Source: CAZYQW01 sp964649825 (GTDB taxonomy: Bacteria; Planctomycetota; B15-G4; JADJEK01). Taken from it: a stretch of 64,000 bases of DNA. Both the position numbers and the translations under genes were made by a program. The notes under the pieces were generated by a model, which made no database searches, had not been told where the DNA came from, and saw only the letters and a list, made by a program, of their open reading frames with translations. Where the stretch lies: NCBI GenBank assembly GCA_964649825.1, contig CAZYQW010000054.1, positions 1-64,000 on the forward strand. The letters are read 5' to 3'. Shown piece by piece: positions 34,721 through 43,721 of this stretch (positions are counted from its first letter, which is position 1; every line of letters begins with the position of its first letter).

Positions 34721-35171
34721 CACGCTCCTCCTGCGTTCGCTGTTCTGCGCTCGATGAAAACCCGAAAGCCGGTCTCGATCAAGATCGCGGTTCTCAATCA
34801 CCCACCGGACGGAAACGGTGGACGAGTTCTCTGGAGCCCGGCGCAGGGTTTCTCGATGGCGCTTCCCCTCGAAGACCGCGATTCCGTCGACGACGTCGGC
34901 GCGCGGGTAGCCGGCGATGGCGTCGCGGACGTGGCGCTCAGGGTCGAGGGGCTCGAGGCGCTCGAAGGCACGATCCATGATGAGCCGGACGTCGGAGTCG
35001 GCGCGCGTCCGCGCGCGCTGAAACGGAGCAGCCGAAAATCCGCGGCACGGAATCGGGCTCGACAACTCCGGTACGCGGCTCGGGTGCGGGCGCAGACCCG
35101 TCGACACATCGAGCCGGCTCGCGATCGTCCTTCGCGAGTCGGCTCGGTCGACGCTCGGATCGTCGAAGCGA
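34721..35171. other. Gap between two secreted-protein genes
   Basis: About 450 bases on the leftward transcription path. On the minus strand one frame reads MDRAFERLEPLDPERHVRD and continues in frame into the next gene; this could be a degraded gene, but no start signal or family was found. Otherwise nothing recognisable. Confidence 0.4.
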
Positions 35172-36920
35172 TCAGAAATGCAGGCCGTTGCTGGCGCCGC
35201 TGATTCCACCGAACTGTGCGCAGCTTCCCGCGACGTCGACGAAGAAGAACTGCATGTACACGAGCGGGCCGACGTATCCAGCGGGCAGGGGCGCATGGAG
35301 CACCAGCTTCCCCGGCGAGGTCGGGATCACGGGCGGCAGGAGCACGTGGGGCGTCGCGAGGTTCACGAGGACCGGAACCCACCCGATCTGCAGATCCGCG
35401 GGCTGCAGTGCGACGATCGGAATGCCGACGGATCCGATCGGCACGTTGATCGCCGTGATCGCGAAGTCGACGTTCCCCGACGCCGGTGCCGAGGTGACGC
35501 TCAGCGGAATCGGAAGGTCGGTACAGAAGCTCTTCGAGGATCCGTACTTCGTCACGCCTGGTGTATGGACGTCGCCTTCGAGGACGAGCACTCTGCCAGA
35601 GCTCGTCAACCCCGCGCCATCGTAGTACGGGGCGGCGACGGCCAACTCGGCGTAACCGTCGGAGTTCATGTCCCCGGCGAAGATCGCCCCAGTCGAGTCA
35701 GCAGCAGCACCGAGGGCTTCGCCCGCTTGCGATCCATGCACGGTACACAGCAATCGCGACAGGTCGGCTCCCGAGTACACGTCCAATCTTCCGGTGTCCT
35801 CGCCGGACGGCCCATCGTGATAGGGAGAACCCACCGCGATGTCTTCCACGCCGTCGCCGTTCGCGTCGCCGACGCGACCGATCGCACCACAGTTGTCCCT
35901 GGGTGCCGCTCCGTCCCACTTCTTCAGCAGCACGCCGGTCGAGAGCGAGTAGATCGAGGCCATACCCGCACCATCGTTGAAAGGAAACGGATAGCGCATT
36001 GTCGAGCCAACCAACATGTCGTCGAAGCCGTCACCATCGACGTCGGGGCCGCGCTGGATCGGCACCCCCAGGTTGTCGCCGGGCAGGCCATCCCAGATGC
36101 GGATGAGCACGTTGTCTTTCCCTCCCGAGTAGAGGAAGACGCGCCCGGCGTCGATGCCCGACGGACCGTCGAAGCGTGGCGCGCCGATCAACACTTCGGG
36201 CTTGCCATCGCCGTCGATGTCCGGCGCGCTGTCGAACGCCACGCCGAAGCTCGTGTCCGCTTGGGATCCCGCCCAGCTCCGGATCGTCGCGCCGGTCATG
36301 CCGTCGACCAATGCGACGAGCCCCTGGTTGCCGTTCACTCCGTAGCCACCGATGAGCACATCGGGGCCGCCTCCGTTGACGTCATCGAAGGCGCGTGCGT
36401 AGTAGATCAACTCACCTGGACTGCTGCCGACGCGGGACCATAGAACCGTCCACGTCTTAGTCTCGCGGGAGTAGGAGAAAGCCTCGACGCGGCCGGCGTT
36501 CAGAGGTCCATACGAGCCGACGAGGATGTCCGGCACGCCATCGGCGTCGAGGTCGCCGGCCTTGGCGACGTCCGCGCCCATGAGATCGGGCCCGGTGAAC
36601 GCCTTGAACAGTTTCCCATCCTCGCCACGGTACAGGTGAGCGGCGCCTTCTCCTCCGGACGTGGGGCGCGCCCCGATCAGGATGTCGTCCTTGCCGCCCC
36701 CGTCCACGTCGCCGACGTTCTCGATCGAGTGGCCGAAGAGGACGTTGCTCTTCGTGCCTTGCCACTCGAAGATCACTGGTGGATCTCCGGCGCAGACCGG
36801 TTCCCCGAGGCCGACGCAGATCGCCGCAGTCACGAGCGCGGCACCAAGGCCGTGATTCCGGCGAGCGGTCGCTGACACCGCGGTATGCCCCGTCCGGAAA
36901 AGATGGCTGCTTGCCAACAT
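35172..36920 (-). CDS. Secreted FG-GAP (integrin-like) repeat protein
   Basis: A protein of 582 residues with a signal peptide and an ATG after GGAGG. About seven FG-GAP repeats (60-430) would form a beta-propeller; calcium-type loops recur (DVDGGGKDDI, DLDADGVPDI, DIDGDGKPEV, DVDGDGFDDM, DANGDGVEDI, DMNSDGYAEL). The last 130 residues form the Gly/Pro terminal domain (VTKYGSS, PASGNVDF, VGPLVYMQFFFVD, SNGLHF). Such proteins bind ligands or matrix at the surface. It is a single gene on the minus strand. Confidence 0.85.
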   Translation of the reverse strand: MLASSHLFRTGHTAVSATARRNHGLGAALVTAAICVGLGEPVCAGDPPVIFEWQGTKSNVLFGHSIENVGDVDGGGKDDILIGARPTSGGEGAAHLYRGEDGKLFKAFTGPDLMGADVAKAGDLDADGVPDILVGSYGPLNAGRVEAFSYSRETKTWTVLWSRVGSSPGELIYYARAFDDVNGGGPDVLIGGYGVNGNQGLVALVDGMTGATIRSWAGSQADTSFGVAFDSAPDIDGDGKPEVLIGAPRFDGPSGIDAGRVFLYSGGKDNVLIRIWDGLPGDNLGVPIQRGPDVDGDGFDDMLVGSTMRYPFPFNDGAGMASIYSLSTGVLLKKWDGAAPRDNCGAIGRVGDANGDGVEDIAVGSPYHDGPSGEDTGRLDVYSGADLSRLLCTVHGSQAGEALGAAADSTGAIFAGDMNSDGYAELAVAAPYYDGAGLTSSGRVLVLEGDVHTPGVTKYGSSKSFCTDLPIPLSVTSAPASGNVDFAITAINVPIGSVGIPIVALQPADLQIGWVPVLVNLATPHVLLPPVIPTSPGKLVLHAPLPAGYVGPLVYMQFFFVDVAGSCAQFGGISGASNGLHF

Positions 36921-37157
36921 GATGTGTTCCTCCAGTCGAAATCCCCGATCCGAGGCCAGGTAGGACCGCCCGTGGGGCGAACTCCTGACACGAATCACCA
37001 GTCGGATCCGTGGGTGTGCGGTCGACTCTCGGTTCGCCGTGAGTTTGCCGCAGCACGCCTCCACTGGATCAACCGCCCGTGGCGGCGATTTCCTTACCGA
37101 GAAAATGCAACGAACGAGTGGTCCGGCGCCGCGAACCGAATGCGACGCATGGCTCGG

Positions 37158-40100
37158 CTACCGCACCTGCTCCAGTTCCGCGCGCTTGTCGTCGATGAGC
37201 GCGAGGTCGGCCACCAGCACCGGCCCGTCGGGGATGCTCCAGGTGATAAGGGTGCCGGACCGATCGAAGACCGCTGTCACGTTATCGGGCCAGAGCCGGA
37301 GGACAGGCTCCGCGCTGCCGCGGCGGTACAGGTCGGTACCACCGTCGACGTGATAGGCGGTGTACATCGCTGCCTCGGGGCCCAACGCAATCACCTGTTC
37401 CATTCCGACGTCGATCCTCGAGCCGGACGGCATCTGGACGACTCTCCTAGTGGGCCTTTCCGACTCCTCGTAACTGAGGACCCTGCCCGTGGGATCCACC
37501 CCCAGACTGGCCCAATCTCTCGTCGTCGAGCAGATCAAGGGTGACCAGAGCTCCCGGCCGGTGGGAATTTGGAAGGCCCTGATGCTTCGCCGGGTGCCGG
37601 CGGCGATGTCGGAGTCACCCTCGATCGCCACCCACGTCCCGCCGGGATCCAATTCGATATCGATGATCCTGGAGTAGCGGCAGGGTACTGAGCAGATCTC
37701 CTTGGCTTCGCCTCCGCGCGGGAGCTCGAACACCCGGCAGATCGCGTTCGTCCGCATCGGGGGGAGGCTGGATCTCTCCACCTGCTCACAGCGGGCGGCG
37801 ATGAGGTTCCCGGTCGCGTCGAACGCGAGGTGGTCGATCAGGCCCACGTCCAACCGCCACCGATCCTCCAGAACGCCACCCCTTTCGATGTCCCACAGGC
37901 GTGCCTCGGTCCCCGTGATGCACGCGATCCGCGCCCCATCCCTGGAAAAGGCCAGGCCGGCGTTGTCGAAGGAGTAGCCGCGGGGCGAATCGAAGATGCG
38001 GAGCAATGCGCCGGTCTTTGTGTCCCAGATGGCGAGTCGCCAGTCGCTCGAGAGCGCCGCGACGCGCCGGCTGTCGTCCGAGATGGCGACGACTCCAGCT
38101 CGGACGTCCAGGCCGCGCAGCGTCAGGATTCCCCGGCCGTGATCCAGACTCCAGAGCTCCACGACTCCTACGCTCTTGAAACCCGCGTAGTGGGCCACTG
38201 CGAGCTGCAACCCGTCGCCGGAGAATGCGACCGCATTGCCGAGGTTCGCCGGGATACGGAGCAGGAGACCTCCGGTCGCGCAGTCCCAGAGCAGTGTCCC
38301 GCTGCCGCCGGCCGCCAAGAGCGCGCCGTCGGGGCTGAACGCCAAGGAGAGCACGCGACCGGTCATTCCGGCGCACGTCGAGCGGGGCACGCGGTGCCGG
38401 CTGAGGTCCCACACCGTGATCCGCCCACTATGGAGTCCGACTGCCAACTGCAGGCTTGCGTCCGCACCGCCAGAGTCCTGGCCGAGCGGGTTCGGCCCGA
38501 ACGCCAGGGCCTTGACCTCGTCGCCGCCGCCCTGTGGCAGTTCGAGCAATAAGCGGCCGTCGCGAACGGACCAGACGTGGAGATTGTCCGTGCGGTCTCC
38601 CGCGGCGAGGAACGCACCATCGGCCGAGAGCGCCAACGCCGTGGCCCGAAACGGCGGCTGGCACAGCAGCCGTCCGGTCCGGGAGTCCCACACGCCGATC
38701 GCGCCGACGTCGCTCTCCCGGTCGTCTCTCGCGGGTTGCGTGACGGCCGCCGCCACGACCGAACCGTCTCGTGCCATGGCCAGCACCGGATGGTGCATTT
38801 CGTTCTCGACCGGCATCGTGATTCCAGGATCTTCCGGAGCGAGCGAACAGGCGGTGAGCTCCACCCCATACGTCATGTTCCAGAGGCGGAAGATCAGGTC
38901 CCCCTGATGGACGAACTGCACCCGCGTCCCGTCCGGCCAGGTGGTCACCGGCCCGGGCGCGGCGAGACCGGCGGCCTCCGGCGCGGCGCCCCGACGCCAC
39001 TGCCGCGCGGGGAGCGCGTCCAGGCCTTGCTCCGCGGGAGCACCACCGAGCAGCAAGTCGCCGCTCGCCTCATCGAACGCCAGCGCCGACGCTCGGACCG
39101 GGTATCGCCCTTCGCAATGCGCGTCGATCCCGGCGAGAGTCGCGGAGAACGCCGCACGCCAGTCATTCTCGTCCCCATGTTCCTTGATTCCCTGGGCCAA
39201 CCGGAGAGCCCGGAGAGACCACCCATGATCGAGCGGCTGCGTGCTCTCCTTCTCCATGCCCAGGATGGCGCCGTCACGCATCGCTGTCTGCCGGGCGGCT
39301 GCCAACGTCACCATCACGGCGACAATGGCCGCGAGCGCGACCGCGAAGGCCGCTGTCCAACCCCGGTTCCTCCGTGCCCAACGCACACCGCGGATGGGTG
39401 TGGCCAGCAGCGGCGTCTCCTCCAGACGGGCGATCGCCGGCTCGCCGGCCAGCCAGCGGCGCAGGTCGTCGGCGAGGTCGCGCGGCGACGCATAGCGCCG
39501 GCGCGGATCCTTGCGGATCGCCTTGAAGCAGATCGCCGCCAGGTCGCGCGGGATCCGACCGCGCGGTCGCGGCGGGTCCTCCCGCTGGATGAGCTCGCAC
39601 AAGGCCTCGCCGCTCCCGGAAACGGGCACGGGGAATGCGCGCCGCAGGGTCAGGAGCTCGTAGAGCGTGACTCCAAGGCCCCAGACGTCCGAGCGCTCGT
39701 CGGCCCGCCCCTCGTACTGCTCGGGCGCCATGTAGGGCGGCGTGCCGATCTTGCCGCTGACCGCCGGCGGCAGCTCCGAATCGTCGACGCCTCGCGATCG
39801 CGCCGGGCGGGCCTGGGCCGTGTCGTCTCCTCCGTGGCCGAGGCGGTAGCTCGACAACCCGAAGTCGATCACCCAGCAATGGTCCGCGCGCTGCCCGCCG
39901 GCGCCGTCGCGCGGTTCGAACATGATGTTCGAGGGCTTGATGTCGCGATGCAGGATCCCCTGATCGTGCGCGTGCTGGACGGCCACCGCGGCGTCGGCGA
40001 TCACCTCGGCGACGGAACGGAGGTACTCCGTCGTGGGGCGGAACTCTCGTACCGCCGGCGGCTCGACTTGGACGGTCGAATGGGCGCTCCGCCGCGACGC

Positions 40101-40679
40101 GCTGGGGCCCGGGTCGTTTCGGATGCCGGCCGGCGCTCGCCTTACGATCTCGGCGATGCCCGGGATCCGTGCCCCCGCGTAATCGAGCTCGGCGGCCGCA
40201 CCGATCACGTGGCTCAACGCGGCGCCTTGGATGAACGGCATCACGAAGTACTCGATCTCCCCGTCGCGACCGACCGAATGGATGGGGACGATGTTCGTCT
40301 GGTGCAGCTGCGCCAACGCGCGCTGCTCGCGCATGAACCGCTCCTGAAGCTGCGGCGAGTGATGGCCATGCCGGATGACCTTGATGGCCACGCGCCGGCA
40401 AAGCGATTCCTGCCACGCTTCGTACACGTCGCCCATTCCGCCCGTCTCGAGGCGACGGACGATTCGAAACTCGCCCAGGCTCGCCGGCACCGGCGGCGAG
40501 CGGCGCTGTCCGAGCGCCCGCTGAGTGGCCAGGATCTCGCGGATCGCGTCGGCCCGGTCCGGGTGGCGGCGCAGGATCTCCTCGACGTCCGGCGGCGGCC
40601 CGATCGAAGGCTCGAGATCCCGCAGGATCTCGGCGAGTGCCTCCTCGTTCGGATCCGGAGCAGCGGAGTCGTCGGACAT
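37158..40679 (-). CDS. Ser/Thr kinase with transmembrane helix and WD40 propeller
   Basis: 1173 residues. The kinase domain (about 70-410) has Gly loop ETGGMGDVY, Lys100, HRDIKPSN (His244-Asp246) and IDFG (272-274), with an unusual insert of about 50 residues near 165-215. A membrane helix (441-461) is followed by about 700 residues of WD40-type repeats (LSLAFSPDGALLAAGG, AVAFSGDGLQLAVAH, VVAISDDSRRVAALS). The outer propeller may sense or scaffold. The ATG at 40679 has GGAG six bases upstream; one at 40685 is also possible. It follows an ECF sigma gene by about 40 nt, the classic planctomycete sigma-kinase pair. Confidence 0.88.
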   Translation of the reverse strand: MSDDSAAPDPNEEALAEILRDLEPSIGPPPDVEEILRRHPDRADAIREILATQRALGQRRSPPVPASLGEFRIVRRLETGGMGDVYEAWQESLCRRVAIKVIRHGHHSPQLQERFMREQRALAQLHQTNIVPIHSVGRDGEIEYFVMPFIQGAALSHVIGAAAELDYAGARIPGIAEIVRRAPAGIRNDPGPSASRRSAHSTVQVEPPAVREFRPTTEYLRSVAEVIADAAVAVQHAHDQGILHRDIKPSNIMFEPRDGAGGQRADHCWVIDFGLSSYRLGHGGDDTAQARPARSRGVDDSELPPAVSGKIGTPPYMAPEQYEGRADERSDVWGLGVTLYELLTLRRAFPVPVSGSGEALCELIQREDPPRPRGRIPRDLAAICFKAIRKDPRRRYASPRDLADDLRRWLAGEPAIARLEETPLLATPIRGVRWARRNRGWTAAFAVALAAIVAVMVTLAAARQTAMRDGAILGMEKESTQPLDHGWSLRALRLAQGIKEHGDENDWRAAFSATLAGIDAHCEGRYPVRASALAFDEASGDLLLGGAPAEQGLDALPARQWRRGAAPEAAGLAAPGPVTTWPDGTRVQFVHQGDLIFRLWNMTYGVELTACSLAPEDPGITMPVENEMHHPVLAMARDGSVVAAAVTQPARDDRESDVGAIGVWDSRTGRLLCQPPFRATALALSADGAFLAAGDRTDNLHVWSVRDGRLLLELPQGGGDEVKALAFGPNPLGQDSGGADASLQLAVGLHSGRITVWDLSRHRVPRSTCAGMTGRVLSLAFSPDGALLAAGGSGTLLWDCATGGLLLRIPANLGNAVAFSGDGLQLAVAHYAGFKSVGVVELWSLDHGRGILTLRGLDVRAGVVAISDDSRRVAALSSDWRLAIWDTKTGALLRIFDSPRGYSFDNAGLAFSRDGARIACITGTEARLWDIERGGVLEDRWRLDVGLIDHLAFDATGNLIAARCEQVERSSLPPMRTNAICRVFELPRGGEAKEICSVPCRYSRIIDIELDPGGTWVAIEGDSDIAAGTRRSIRAFQIPTGRELWSPLICSTTRDWASLGVDPTGRVLSYEESERPTRRVVQMPSGSRIDVGMEQVIALGPEAAMYTAYHVDGGTDLYRRGSAEPVLRLWPDNVTAVFDRSGTLITWSIPDGPVLVADLALIDDKRAELEQVR

Positions 40680-40718
40680 GGCCATCTCCTCTCCTCTCGC
40701 GGGATGCACTGGCGGGAC

Positions 40719-41336
40719 TCACTCGGCGGTCCGGATCGGCGGTTCGCGGTGGGTCCTCTTCCAGACGTCGCGCAGCCTTCGGATCGCCCGCAGGTACCGA
40801 ACCGAAGCGGCGTTCTCGGTGATGTCCAGCACGGCCGCCACCTCGCGGAACGACAGCCCGTCGGTGTGACGCATCTGGAGGATCTGGCGATCGTCCGGCT
40901 TCAGGCGATCGAGCGCCGACCGCATCTGCTCACCGACCTCCTTGCGGGTGAACGCCTCGCTGGGGCTGGTGTAGGCGCGCACCAGGTCGAGCCCCATCTG
41001 GATCGAGGAGTACTCGGGCCAGGGGAGCTCCAGCCGCGCGTCGCGGCAACCGCGCGTCTGACGTCGCCAGGCCTCGATGAGCGTGTCGAGCGCGATGCGG
41101 TAGAGCCAGGGGTAGGGCTTCACCGCCGGGTCCATGCCGGCGTGCACCCACTTCCCCCGCGCGACCAGATAGACCTCCTGCAGGATCTCCTCCGCGTCGA
41201 TCCGGGGCCGCAGCGCCGGGTCGATGCGCCCGCGAAGCATGATCAACAGACGGCCTCGATGTTCTCCGAGCACCCGGTCCAACCGGGCGAGGTCCGAGTC
41301 GGGCGCGTCGGTCGGTTCCACGAGGATGATCTCCAC
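40719..41336 (-). CDS. ECF-type sigma factor paired with kinase-WD40
   Basis: A sigma factor of 205 residues. Region 2 at about 20-95 (DAEEILQEVYLVAR, YPWLYRIALDTLIEAWRR) and region 4 at about 140-195 (LKPDDRQILQMRHTDGLS, EVAAVLDITENAASVRYLRA) fit the planctomycete TIGR02984-like group. The first codon is GTG; no strong ribosome site is visible. The kinase-WD40 gene follows on the same strand, and kinases in this position are thought to control the sigma factor in place of an anti-sigma protein. Confidence 0.88.
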   Translation of the reverse strand: MEIILVEPTDAPDSDLARLDRVLGEHRGRLLIMLRGRIDPALRPRIDAEEILQEVYLVARGKWVHAGMDPAVKPYPWLYRIALDTLIEAWRRQTRGCRDARLELPWPEYSSIQMGLDLVRAYTSPSEAFTRKEVGEQMRSALDRLKPDDRQILQMRHTDGLSFREVAAVLDITENAASVRYLRAIRRLRDVWKRTHREPPIRTAE

Positions 41337-41546
41337 ACGGCTACAGCACCGGACCTGGAGGCGTGACGACGTCGAGGGAGCGGAGCCAGGAAGCCTGTTT
41401 CAGTCGACCCCATTCTACCGTTCGCGTGGCGAGCACCGTGCGGCACCGTCCCCATGGCCCAGTCGACGCCTGGTGCGCTCCAGGGTTGTCACTGCGACCC
41501 ACGGTTGCCGGCCCCACTCTGTCGCCATCTGGGGTCAGGCCGGTCG

Positions 41547-42416
41547 CTACGGTTCCGTCTTGCGCTCGCTGGTCATCGGCACCCCGCAGCCGCGGCAGAA
41601 CCGCGCGTCCGGCAGGTGGCCCTCGAGCATGCAGGTGGGGCATGTGACCGTGTTCGCCGCCTGCTCGAGGCGCGCGACGTGCGCGAGCTCGACGGACACG
41701 ATCCCGGTGGGGACGGCGATCACTCCGTAGCCCAGGATCATCAGTCCCGACGAAAGGACCTGGCCCAACGGGGTCTGCGGCGTGATGTCGCCGTACCCGA
41801 CCGTCGTCATCGTCACGATCGCCCAGTACATCGCGCGCGGGATGCTCGTGAACCCGCGGGCTTCGCCCTCGATCAGGTACATGAGCGCGCCGACGACGAG
41901 CACGACCACGAGCACCGCGCCGAGAAAGACCAGGATCTTCCGCAAACTGGAGTGCAGTGCGACGCGGAGCTGCTCGGCCTCGCCGAGGAATCGGACGAGC
42001 TTCAGCACGCGAAAGATCCGGAGCAGCCGGAACGCCCGCAGGACGATCAGAGACTGCGTCCCGGTCACGAGCAGGCTGAGGTAGGTCGGCAGCACCGAGC
42101 AGAGATCGACGATGCCGAAGAAGCTCGTCACGTACCGCCACGGCCGGTGGACAGCCACGACACGGAGGACGTACTCGGTCGTGAACAGGATCGTGAACGT
42201 CCACTCGATCACGCGCAACGTGGAGCCGCGCTCGCGACGGATCGCCTCCACGCTCTCGAGCAGGACCGCGACCACGCTGAGCACTATGCCGGCGAGAAGG
42301 GCGACATCGAACGCCCTCCCCGCCGAGGTCTCGGCCTCGAAGATGACGTGGTAGAGCCGGTCGCGCCACGCGCTACGGCCCGTACGGACGCCCGCCGGGT
42401 CGTCGGGCACGATCAA
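41547..42416 (-). CDS. Voltage-gated potassium channel with C-terminal zinc ribbon
   Basis: A protein of 289 residues of the Kv superfamily. Six membrane segments include an S4 with regular arginines (VLRAFRLLRIFRVLKLVRF, 125-143) and the selectivity filter TVGYGD (205-210). After S6 the cytoplasmic tail ends in a zinc ribbon (Cys259, Cys262, Cys274, Cys277). The start is a TTG that overlaps the CbpM-like gene's TGA (TTGA), with GGAG a few bases before, so it is coupled to the chaperone pair. The combination of CbpA-like, CbpM-like and channel is unusual. Confidence 0.85.
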   Translation of the reverse strand: MIVPDDPAGVRTGRSAWRDRLYHVIFEAETSAGRAFDVALLAGIVLSVVAVLLESVEAIRRERGSTLRVIEWTFTILFTTEYVLRVVAVHRPWRYVTSFFGIVDLCSVLPTYLSLLVTGTQSLIVLRAFRLLRIFRVLKLVRFLGEAEQLRVALHSSLRKILVFLGAVLVVVLVVGALMYLIEGEARGFTSIPRAMYWAIVTMTTVGYGDITPQTPLGQVLSSGLMILGYGVIAVPTGIVSVELAHVARLEQAANTVTCPTCMLEGHLPDARFCRGCGVPMTSERKTEP

Positions 42417-42661
42417 CGATTCTCCGCGAAGAGCAGAGCGATGCCGGCCAGGTTCGCTCCGACGTGCTCCTGCAAGCGACAGATCTCGGCCACCCGGTCG
42501 AGCACCTCGAACTCGAGCACGACGGTGTCGTTCCACGTCGTGCCCTCGCCGAGGAGCCCGAGCTCGTACACCTCGCGCACCCACTCGATCTCGATGCGGT
42601 AGCAGCGCGCGATGCCCTCCAGCGAGAGTAGGGTGCGGCCGCGAATGACGACGGTGTCCAT
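42413..42661 (-). CDS. CbpM-like chaperone modulator
   Basis: An 82-residue protein. It has a MerR-like winged-helix N-terminus (LEGIARCYRIEIEWVREVYE) and a helical end with VLDRVAEICRLQEHVGANL. CbpM in E. coli inhibits the DnaJ homologue CbpA, and here it follows the CbpA-like gene with a 1-nt overlap (TGATG). Length fits the family (about 80-100 residues). Confidence 0.75.
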   Translation of the reverse strand: MDTVVIRGRTLLSLEGIARCYRIEIEWVREVYELGLLGEGTTWNDTVVLEFEVLDRVAEICRLQEHVGANLAGIALLFAENR

Positions 42662-43689
42662 CACGCACCTCCTCCTTCGCGAGCCCCTCCGCTCACGAGG
42701 TTGGGCCCCTCGGCCGCGAGCTTGCGCAAGAGCTCCTTCTGGGCGTCGGTGAGCCGATCGGGCAGAGAGCATCGCACGCGGACGATGAAGTCGCCGCGGC
42801 CGCCGTGGCCATCGTCGAGGCCGCGTCCCTTCAAACGCAGCTTCGCACCGGCCCGGGTGTTGGGGGGGACCGTCACGACGAGCACGCCGTCCGGCGTTCG
42901 CACGTCGACCTTCGCTCCGTCGATCAGCTCCCACGGCGCGACCGGAACCTCGCCTTCGATGTCCGCTCCGTTCACTCGATAGTTGTCGTCCGACTCGAGC
43001 CGGAGCGTCAGCAGGAGGTCGCCGGTCTCGCCCCCGTCCACGCCCGGCTCGCCGAGCCCGCGCAGCCGGAGCGACATTCCGTCGCGGAGCGACTTCGGCA
43101 GCGTGAGATCGATCGCCTTCCTCGTCCGCGTCACGCCGACGCCAGCGCAGGTGGGACAGACGTGATGATCGACGAACCCGACTCCGCCGCACCTCGAGCA
43201 GGGGGTGGACGCCGGCACCTCGAACGAGTTCTTGCCGCCCTGGACGGCGCGCGACATCGGCAGGTTCAGCTCCGCGCGGACGTCGGCGCCGCGGTAGCGA
43301 AACCGCGTGTGTCTTGCGCCCGAGTCCTTGAACCCACGGCGGACGTCATCGCCGAAGATCGACGTGAAGAAGTCGGAGAATCCGCTCTCGCCGAAGATCT
43401 CCGCGAACTCCTCGGGCGACATCGTCCGGCCGCCGGGGGGAGGGCGGAACTCCTGGCCGTGCTCCCAGTTCTCGCCGAACCGGTCGTACTTCTTGCGCTT
43501 CTCCGGATCGGAGAGCACCTCGTACGCCTCGGTGATCGACTTGAACTTGGCCTCGGCCTCGTCCTTCGCGTCGGCCTGGTGGCGATCGGGGTGCCACTTC
43601 ATCGCGAGCTTGCGGTACGCCTTCCGAATTGCGTCCGCGTCGGCATCACGAGCGACGCCGAGGATCTCGTAGTAGTCCTGGAACTTCAT
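42661..43689 (-). CDS. CbpA/DnaJ-like co-chaperone
   Basis: A protein of 342 residues. The J domain at 1-70 has HPD at residues 33-35. A Gly/Phe-rich linker (about 75-125) follows, then a substrate-binding domain that contains a reduced zinc motif with only two CXXC pairs (PCSRCGGVGF, VCPTCAGVG), fewer than the four of canonical DnaJ. The C-terminal domain II follows (VPPNTRAGAKLRLKGRGL). It would stimulate DnaK ATPase and bind unfolded protein; its activity may be held by the CbpM-like protein encoded next. No obvious ribosome site. Confidence 0.87.
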   Translation of the reverse strand: MKFQDYYEILGVARDADADAIRKAYRKLAMKWHPDRHQADAKDEAEAKFKSITEAYEVLSDPEKRKKYDRFGENWEHGQEFRPPPGGRTMSPEEFAEIFGESGFSDFFTSIFGDDVRRGFKDSGARHTRFRYRGADVRAELNLPMSRAVQGGKNSFEVPASTPCSRCGGVGFVDHHVCPTCAGVGVTRTRKAIDLTLPKSLRDGMSLRLRGLGEPGVDGGETGDLLLTLRLESDDNYRVNGADIEGEVPVAPWELIDGAKVDVRTPDGVLVVTVPPNTRAGAKLRLKGRGLDDGHGGRGDFIVRVRCSLPDRLTDAQKELLRKLAAEGPNLVSGGAREGGGA

Positions 43690-43721
43690 GGTGCCGAAGA
43701 TTGTAGCGGCCGACCTCGCGA

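Noticed and set aside
34721..35296. 192-codon N-terminal extension of the choice-of-anchor protein
   Set aside because: The ATG at 34720 has GGAGGAG and starts a signal peptide; the extension would bury the signal peptide.
38577..41366. A 929-codon plus-strand frame opposite the kinase-WD40 and sigma genes
   Set aside because: The minus strand carries complete kinase, WD40 and sigma motifs; the plus frame shows none.
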